From NCBI GenBank assembly GCA_039105265.1, contig JAPFFF010000050.1, positions 1,054,001 through 1,118,000 of the forward strand: a stretch of 64,000 nt of DNA. The letters are read 5' to 3'. The position numbers and the translations under genes were made by a program. The stretch is from Tritrichomonas musculus. Its lineage: Eukaryota; Parabasalia; Tritrichomonadida; Tritrichomonadidae. Positions 21,348 through 29,200 of this stretch are shown in pieces (within the stretch, counting starts at the first letter, position 1; each line of letters opens with the position of its first letter). The notes beneath the pieces were generated by a model, which worked only from the letters and a program-made list of their open reading frames with translations, had not been told where the DNA came from and ran no database searches.

Positions 21348-21917
21348 TTATATAAGGATGCAGCATTTTGACTTAGCTTCTATTTTGCCATCATATGGAT
21401 CAGTGTCATGATCAAGTTCTTGACCAGAGATAATTTTATAAAATTCCCAATATTCAAGTTCTTTCTTCTTCTTACCAAGTTCAACTTTGCATCTCTCTTC
21501 AAATTGATCTTTTGTCATTTCCATTCCCTGTAAAGCCTTTATACATTGTGCAAGCTCATCAAAGCTAACCTTACGCGATTGATCTTTGTCAGCTGCACGG
21601 AAAATCATTTTAGTTTGCCATTTGAAATCTTTTGTTCTAGCGGCATTAATGTATTCACAAATCTCGTTTGCATTAACAGAGTGAGTCTTATCCAAATCCA
21701 TACCATCATAATATGTTCTGACTTGATCAGTTGTGAGGCTTAAATCTGTTTCTTTAATGTCGTCAGCTTCAAAATTATCTAAATCAACATTTGGAAGAGC
21801 TTTGAGAAAATGAATAAATTCATCAAATTCCAATGTTCCATTCCCACTATGGTCATAGTGCAAAACAAGCTTTCTAACTCCTTCTCTTTCAGAGTCTGTA
21901 AGTGGTTGGTCTGACAT
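21348..21917 (-). CDS. EF-hand calcium-binding protein with C-terminal prenylation motif
   Basis: This 189-residue protein has three good EF-hand loops: 22-33 (D-S-N-T-E ligands), 74-85 (D-D-T-S-E) and 110-121 (D-D-S-K-E). A fourth helix pair near 155-165 is degenerate. Loops 2 and 3 lack the usual Gly at position 6 (His79, Arg115). The chain ends KSKCCILI: a CaaX box (CILI) preceded by a second Cys and by lysines, the arrangement of prenylated and often palmitoylated membrane proteins. It is therefore probably a calcium sensor attached to the cytosolic face of a membrane. The start MSDQPLTDSE is typical of EF-hand sensors and is the first ATG of the frame. Confidence 0.88.
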   Translation of the reverse strand: MSDQPLTDSEREGVRKLVLHYDHSGNGTLEFDEFIHFLKALPNVDLDNFEADDIKETDLSLTTDQVRTYYDGMDLDKTHSVNANEICEYINAARTKDFKWQTKMIFRAADKDQSRKVSFDELAQCIKALQGMEMTKDQFEERCKVELGKKKKELEYWEFYKIISGQELDHDTDPYDGKIEAKSKCCILI

Positions 21918-22562
21918 TAAAAAAATAATAAAATATACGTTTTAATCGGTTTATCATAAAACGTACAATACAATTATCGAAAATTCAATGAAGCACGTTA
22001 TAAATCCGTTATTTAAGATGATATAATCAATTTTCACATACATTTGGCATATGCGATTGTCAAAAAGTAAAATTACGAATATTAATGTACGATCATAAAA
22101 TCTTCCAACAAAAAACACATTATAATCTATCAATAAAATGTGTAATGAAAGATAAATAATGATTATTAATAGTATTTATATTAATATTTTTTAACGTCAG
22201 ATATAATATTTTTCTTTCTAAAGATAATCAGTTAATTGTTCTAGAAATTGCCTATATAACCTTTATCATAGCTCATTCTTTTACGAAAAGTAAGTGAAAA
22301 GTGAATCTTTTTTATAATCATCATATTCAATTTATTTAACTTTTTACATCACAAGCTTCCAGATCATAAATTTATGATCTTATGATAGAAAAAACCAACA
22401 TTGAAAATTATGTTCTTCTATTAGAAAATGATGATTTTGATATGTTTTAAAATTTATAATTATTTCATGCAAATCATCATTTTAAGAGATAGAAAATTTA
22501 TACTAGTCAAATTAAAATTTCATAAGTATCAAAATTTTAATTTTTAAATAAGATTACTTTTC
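21918..22562. other. Intergenic, AT-rich
   Basis: This lies between the EF-hand gene and the tRNA. It contains a TCAAAAAGT motif near 22060. Nothing else is recognised. Confidence 0.5.
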
Positions 22563-22577
22563 AAAAAAAAAAAAAAA
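22563..22577 (-). terminator. Pol III terminator of tRNA-Thr
   Basis: A 15-nt A-run on the + strand is an oligo-T run on the minus strand, directly after the tRNA 3' end. Confidence 0.8.
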
Positions 22578-22650
22578 TGCCTACGAGCGGAGTCGGACCG
22601 CCGACCTTTCGCTTACAAGGCGAACGCAATAACCACTATGCTACGCAGGC
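22578..22650 (-). tRNA. tRNA-Thr(TGT)
   Basis: The minus strand folds into a 73-nt cloverleaf. The 7-bp acceptor stem GCCTGCG/CGTAGGC has one G-T pair. The D arm carries AGTGGTT, the anticodon stem is TTCGC/GCGAA with loop CTTGTAA (anticodon TGT), and the T arm is GGCGG-TCCGACT-CCGCT. The discriminator is A. CCA is not encoded and there is no intron. The T loop reads TCC rather than TTC at its start. An oligo-T terminator follows at once. Confidence 0.95.
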
Positions 22651-22815
22651 TCTCAATATTTAAAAAAAATTTTACTATTAAAATTATATATGGCATAGTG
22701 AATAATTATATGTGAGGTTTTCTGATTCATTTCAATTTTTTTTCAATATATTCAATTTTTAATGTAATTCTTATCATCTTCCGCCACCATTTTTATGACT
22801 TCATTTTAATTCATT

Positions 22816-23429
22816 ATGCATTCTCATTATTTCAAAGACTTAAATCAAATATCAATCAATAACTCTAAGCAAAATTTAAGATAACATGCTCCCATTAAAC
22901 CTCGAACTCGTATCCCATTTACTAAAGAAGAAGATCAATTATTACTTCTACTTGTTCATTATTTTGGAGCTAATGATAAAAATAATTGGCATATCATATC
23001 GAGTTATATTTCTGGGAGAAGTCCAAGACAATGCAGAGAGCGTTACCAACTTTTCTTAAGCGAAAATGTCAGAACGAAAGCGAAATTGACTAAAGAAGAA
23101 GAAGAAATACTAATTTCAAAATTAAAAATGTATCGTCCTCATTGGAAACAGATGGAACGATTTTTTGTAGGACGAACTTCTTACAATATTAAGAATAGAT
23201 TCATATCACTTAGTCGTCGAATTAATCTTTTTACAGAAAATGTGAAAAACGAAGAAAACCAAAATCAAAGTTCAGAAATTCTTAAATTCCTACAAAAGAA
23301 AAAGGAATAGTTCAAAATGCTCCATTTAATGATGATTATTCATCAGTTTTAAACGAATCTGATTTTGATTTTGAACTAGAAATGCTACCTTAATTAGATG
23401 GACTTGAACAATACTCCATATTTGATTAA
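22816..23429 (+). pseudogene. R2R3 Myb gene, broken by in-frame stops and a frameshift
   Basis: From the ATG at 22816 the frame reads 22 codons and then meets TAA. Directly after it, in the same frame, come two Myb repeats: one from ~22885 (F-KEEDQLLLLLV, NWHIISSYI, GRSPRQCRERY) and one from ~23083 (KLTKEEEEIL, HWKQME, GRTSYNIKNRF). The frame stops again at 23310, and an acidic tail typical of these factors (DDYSSVLNESDFDF) continues in another frame, with one more stop, to 23429. No alternative ATG precedes the repeats in frame. It resembles the intact Myb gene at 33374. It is most likely a recent pseudogene; a missed intron is possible. Confidence 0.75.
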
Positions 23430-24318
23430 ATTAATATCAATATTGCTATTTCAATATTATTATTAATCAATTATCTATATTTATCAATACATTTTTGTTT
23501 TTATTTATATTAATAATAAATAACTATTTCCAAAATTTTTTTTGCTTTGTTTAAGATTTTTATGCCAAATGATTAATAATTTTGTCCAAAAAATTGCATT
23601 TATTATGTGTTAAAATGAAAAATTTCATTTTTGAAGAAATGGTTCAACATTGCTCGTTTACAAAATTATTACGAAATCAACTTCAATGTAGATATTAAAT
23701 AAATATCAAAACGACAGTATTAAATAATGAAAAATACCAAAAAATAGGAAATGATGAAATATTTTTTTTTATTATTGATGTTGAAGGATTAGGAAGTATA
23801 GTGTAAGACAAAATACTTTCTAAGAAAGAAATATTATTCACAAAACTTTCCACTCCATTTCATCTTTAATCGTAACGATTGACAATATAAATAATTTTCC
23901 AAGGAGCAATTTTCTTTCAAACATTAAACTTAATTGAAATTATATAGCTAGAAATATCGTTGAAGCTTCTATAATGGATGTCTTCACTAAGAATATCGAA
24001 ACTATCAATTTTAAATGCAGAATCATCAGAAATAGCTACAAGCTTGTTAGATAATATTTGTCATTTGACATTCATATCTTGTTATTATTAAATATGAATC
24101 AATATAATTTATTTTTTGATAATGTTGTAGCATTGAGTCAATTTACAAAATTTAGGTAACATTTTAATTAATATTTTTTAATTCCAGACGAATTTCCCTT
24201 AGGAATTGGAAAAAATTTGTGGCAATATGCCTTGATAATAACTCTCTCTTAATGATTTTCCTCAAAAAATTTGAGTTGTCTTTGAAAAACTGAAAATTAA
24301 TTGGCTAAAAAATTCATT
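23430..24318. other. Intergenic with possible decayed coding fragments
   Basis: A short + frame at ~23615 (MKNFIFEEMVQHCSF) and a minus frame near 23930-24060 (KLVAISDDSAFKIDSF) have coding-like composition but are brief and unassigned. Otherwise it is AT-rich. A TTCAAAAAGTTTA motif lies ~20-30 bp before the next start codon. Confidence 0.35.
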
Positions 24319-24346
24319 CAAAAAGTTTATTTATAATGTAGAAAAA

Positions 24347-26158
24347 ATGAGCAAAACTGTTGATTTATCAACAGTTAATTTGCCATATGAGATGCCAAAC
24401 ATATCAAAAGAAAAAATATTTTTTAGTAAATGGATTGACAAAATTTCAACAAAAGGCAAACGAAATCAAAGATTATTAATTATTACTGATTGGGAATTTT
24501 TCATTTTGAAGAAAAAGAGATTTTCAAAGAAGTTTACTCTATCCTACTCATTCAAATGGGTTGATATTACTGCGATTGAAAGCAACGATGCGTCTCCTTA
24601 TGAATTTTCGATATATTTTCAAAAAACTCACCAACAAGAAAAAAGACCACAACAAATACAATCAAGTAAAACCAAAAAAATGAGAGTATATTTTAAATTC
24701 AGATATCAAAAAACTCAAAAAATGCTAATGATGTTATATAATTATTTATCTTCATTCAAATTAAATGATGATTTGCCAGAATTTAAATATCCATCATCTT
24801 TCGCATTTCCAAAAGTCAAAACATCAATCCCAGAAATCATAAGAATGAAACTTCGGCTAAATAATTACAGGATATCAAACAGTACATTAAATGCTATCAA
24901 AAAGTTTCTATCATCGCATCCAACACATTTTTGTTTTACAGAAATTCGAAGTTTGATTAAAAATCTTCCAATTTTCCTAAAATATATATATCTAGAGCCA
25001 TCAATCAAAACATTTGTCATTCCATTCAATGTTGATTTCAACATTTTAAAAATTCTGAACAACTTTTTGAAAGAAAATAAAACCATCACATCACTAATAT
25101 TCAAAGAAAAATTGCCACTTAATTTTTCAAATTTTAAAAGTACATTTCTGTCATCATCATCAACTCAAATGATTCAATCATTTAAATTTATCAATTCAAA
25201 ATTTTCAATACAAAACGTTAAGGATATCTCAAAAATTGTGAAGAAAAGGAATGTCAAAAGTCTTCAAATAATAAATTCATTAGGTCCATTGTCAATGCCA
25301 CCTTTTGTATATAATATTTATAATAACCCTGGCTTTCAAAAAATCGAAAAATTGACAATTGACCATACTAATTCAATTGATATCCGGAAAATGATGCCAT
25401 ATTTACAGAATGTAATTTCATTAACATTGACTGATTGTAGATTTCAAATTGCAGATCTTTTTGCTATGCTAATAGAAGACTATCAAATGGAGTATCTTAA
25501 TATTTCTTTGAATATTAATGATAAACGCATTTTTGATGAAATTATTTTCCCGAAATTTTTGTCTGTTTTAGTTGTTTGTGGAATTGAATGGGACGAACTA
25601 AGCTTGAAAATGTTTTTTGAAAGTATTATGGTTCATAAACCAGAAGCAAATAATCATTCTCTTCATGAAGATGAAATAATACTTGATCTTTCTCATTCAT
25701 CAATGAAAGACGACGATTGGGAATTGTTTTTTCAACAACTTGAATCAATACCAAGAGGAAACGTTATTAAATTTAAATGGAATGATAATCCAATTGACAA
25801 AAGGTTAATTTCATTTTTTGATTCTTTTGTTAATTTGAAATCACTCTCACTTGATGGATGCATAATTAAAAATAATGATGATTTATTAAATCTTCTTCAA
25901 TTCATTTGTCGTTCAAAAACACTTGAATATTTATCTTTTGCTGGCACCGAAATGAGAAACATGAAAAGACAAATATTATCAGTAATTGATACTTTGTATA
26001 TAAATAGATCAATCAAGAAAATTAATGTAAGTAATCATAACTGTGGAAATTCAATTTTGATCAAACTTGGCCAGGTTCTTCTTGAAAATCGAGTTGTTGA
26101 AGAAGTTTATATTGATGATAATAATATTACTGATATTTTTTTATATCAACAATTTTAA
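24347..26158 (+). CDS. CARMIL-like protein: PH-like domain plus leucine-rich repeats
   Basis: This 603-residue protein begins with a region (~25-130) resembling the PH-like domain of CARMIL/LRRC16 proteins (LLIITDWEFFILKKKRF, then a basic SYSFKWVDITAIES stretch). From ~160 to 600 it has irregular leucine-rich repeats of the RNase-inhibitor type, including LSLDGCII, LEYLSFAGTEM and IKKINVSNHN. CARMIL proteins regulate actin capping; trichomonads have many LRR proteins of this shape, and the cellular role here is inferred. There is no signal peptide or membrane segment. The LRR ends abruptly at a TAA, and the same frame continues 16 codons later as the large kinase gene at 26207. The break may be a genuine gene end or a nonsense change in a longer gene. 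Confidence 0.75.
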   Translation: MSKTVDLSTVNLPYEMPNISKEKIFFSKWIDKISTKGKRNQRLLIITDWEFFILKKKRFSKKFTLSYSFKWVDITAIESNDASPYEFSIYFQKTHQQEKRPQQIQSSKTKKMRVYFKFRYQKTQKMLMMLYNYLSSFKLNDDLPEFKYPSSFAFPKVKTSIPEIIRMKLRLNNYRISNSTLNAIKKFLSSHPTHFCFTEIRSLIKNLPIFLKYIYLEPSIKTFVIPFNVDFNILKILNNFLKENKTITSLIFKEKLPLNFSNFKSTFLSSSSTQMIQSFKFINSKFSIQNVKDISKIVKKRNVKSLQIINSLGPLSMPPFVYNIYNNPGFQKIEKLTIDHTNSIDIRKMMPYLQNVISLTLTDCRFQIADLFAMLIEDYQMEYLNISLNINDKRIFDEIIFPKFLSVLVVCGIEWDELSLKMFFESIMVHKPEANNHSLHEDEIILDLSHSSMKDDDWELFFQQLESIPRGNVIKFKWNDNPIDKRLISFFDSFVNLKSLSLDGCIIKNNDDLLNLLQFICRSKTLEYLSFAGTEMRNMKRQILSVIDTLYINRSIKKINVSNHNCGNSILIKLGQVLLENRVVEEVYIDDNNITDIFLYQQF

Positions 26159-26206
26159 ATTAAAATTCCTAATTCTTCAGTTCAACCAAATTATGAAGAA
26201 TTTGTT

Positions 26207-29200
26207 ATGAAAATTTACGATGAAAATACAGATGACGATGAATATGTTCGACCACAGAAAAGTAAAATTGATTTATTTGAAGAAGAAGAAGAACTTATTT
26301 CTAATCTCTTTTCTTCAAATACATTAAACAATACGAGAGTTAAAGATTCTATTTCTGTTTCAGATGTTTCAGATGGAGTAAATATGCTTAAAGATAAATT
26401 AGATTCAGATTTAAAGCAAGATTCTAATGAATCATCTAAAAATGCAAAACTATCATCTAATAAAGATATCTCTGTTTTATTATCTATTTCATCAGATCAC
26501 AAATCAAAGACAACACTAGATTCAGATTCATTTACTGATAAAACAAGTATTACTTCAAGAAGAAAAGATAAAGATTCAGATTCATTTACTGATAAAACAA
26601 GTATTACTTCAAGAAGAAAAGATAAAGATTCAGATTCATTTACAGACAAAACAAGTATTACTTCAAGAAGGAAAGATAAAGATTCAGATTCATTTACTGA
26701 CAAAACAAGTATTACTTCAAGAAGAAAAGATAAAGATTCAGATTCATTTACAGACAAAACAAGTATTACTTCAAGAAGGAAAGATAAAGATTCAGATTCA
26801 TTTACTGACAAAACAAGTATTACTTCAAGAAGAAAAGATAAAGATTCAGATTCATTTACTGACAAAACAAGTATTACTTCAAGAAGAAAAGATAAAGATT
26901 CAGATTCATTTACAGACAAAACAAGTATTACTTCAAGAAGGAAAGATAAAGATTCAGATTCATTTACAGACAAAACAAGTATTACTTCAAGAAGGAAAGA
27001 TAAAGATTCAGATTCATTTGCTGACAAAACAAGTATTACTTCAAGAAGGAAAGATAAAGATTCAGATTCATTTGCTGACAAAACAAGTATTACTTCAAGA
27101 AGGAAAGATAAAGATTCAGATTCATTTGCTGACAAAACAAGTATTACTTCAAGAAGGAAAGATAAAGATTCAGATTCATTTGCTGACAAAACAAGTATTA
27201 CTTCAAGAAGAAAAGATAAAGATTCAGATTCATTTGCTGATAAAACAAGTATTACTTCAAGAAGAAAAGATAAAGATTCAGATTCATTTACAGACAAAAC
27301 AAGTATTACTTCAAGAAGGAAAGATAAAGATTCAGATTCATTTACAGACAAAACAAGTATTACTTCAAGAAGGAAAGATAAAGATTCAGATTCATTTACT
27401 GATAAAACAAGTATTACTTCAAGAAGAAAAGATAAAGATTCAGATTTATTTGCTGATAAAACAAGTATTACTTCAAGAAGAAAAGATAAAGATTCAGATT
27501 TATTTACAGTAACAACAAATTTATCTGATCATGAATCAAAAGATAATATCAGTACAAGATCAACATTAAATATTGACTCAGACTCTCATAAAAAATCGAT
27601 GACTGATTTAAAATCAGATGATTCATTTGGATTTTCAGATTCAAGCATAACATGTGATATAAATTCGCATTTCGAATCAAATAAATATATAAAGAAACAG
27701 CAAAATTTTATAAAAGCAAAAATAGCTAAATTTGATGATATCAACATGCTGCGAACCTTTATTGAAAATAATTATGTTGATAATCAATTAATTGATAACA
27801 AATACAAAATGGATATAAGCAAATTTAACGTATATAATAAAGATTTTTATTCAGATCAGTATCATAAAATAATGAGAATTGTTCATGACTGGGATGAACA
27901 ATACATTGCAGACATGTATTGCAATATCTCTGATACACAATTGGAAGAAAAAATAAGATTAATATTTTCAAAAATAAATTTTCCATCAATTTTGAAATTC
28001 ATTGGAGTCAGTACTTATTTATTCGATTCCATTCCTTATTGTCTATTCATTAGTGAAGATGCTTTGACAACATTAAAACAAACATCACATTTGAATGAAA
28101 CAAAAAAATTAATTATTATCTTTGGAATTGCTGCAGGAATGAAGTATTTACATTCTTATGATATTCTATATCATTATTTCGATCCAAGAAACATCCTTCT
28201 TGATGAATCTGATCATCCCAAAATAAACCATTTTTTAGTTATGAATGATTCTTTTAATGAAGATACCAAATATTTGGCTCCTGAAGTAATAAATGGCTCG
28301 AATCATACCAAATCAAGTGATGTTTATTCATTTGCTTCTCTTGTATTTCAAATATTAACAAATCAAGAACCAATTAGTCAAGATAATAAACATTCACCTA
28401 TTCCTCCTAGTGTTCCAAAATGTTACCAGGATCTTATTGAGTCATGTTGGTCTGAAAATCCAGAAGAAAGACCAACTTTCAATGATATAGTAAATAATTT
28501 GAAAACCAATTTAGATTTCATTAAAGAAGGGATTAATAAGGAAGAATTCTTAGATTATATTTTAGATATAATCTTTTCTATTCCTAAATTTCAAATTAGT
28601 GATTACAAACAACTGAGAAAAATTGGAAAAGGTTGTTTTGGTGAAGTTTTTAAAACTAAAAATAAATCAACTTCTGAAACATTTGCTGCTAAAGTTCTTT
28701 CTAATGAATATGGAGATGATTTAAATAATGAAAACTTTTTTAATGAATTAGAAATAATGTCAAAATTGAATCATCCTACAATTGTTAAACTTCAAGGATT
28801 TAGTCCAATTAATTTCCGTAACGTCTTACATCCAGTCATTTTCAGTGAATATTTTAAAAATGGCAATTTAAGAGATATGCTTGATAAAGAAAACAAAAGT
28901 TTAGTAGATAGAAAATGGGATGATACTAAAAAATTAATTATTATTTATGGTATTGCATCAGGAATGAAATATTTGCATTCTTTGAATATTCTTCATCGTG
29001 ATCTTAAACCAGATAACATTTTACTAGATGAAAAATGTTTTCCAAAAATATGCGACTTTGGATTATCTAAAATAATAGACAATAATGAAACTTACAAGGA
29101 AGAAATAATTGGAACACCACCATATTTAGCTCCAGAAATATGGAAAGATTATAAATATACTAAAGCTGGCGATGTCTATGCTTTCGCAATGACCGTTTAT

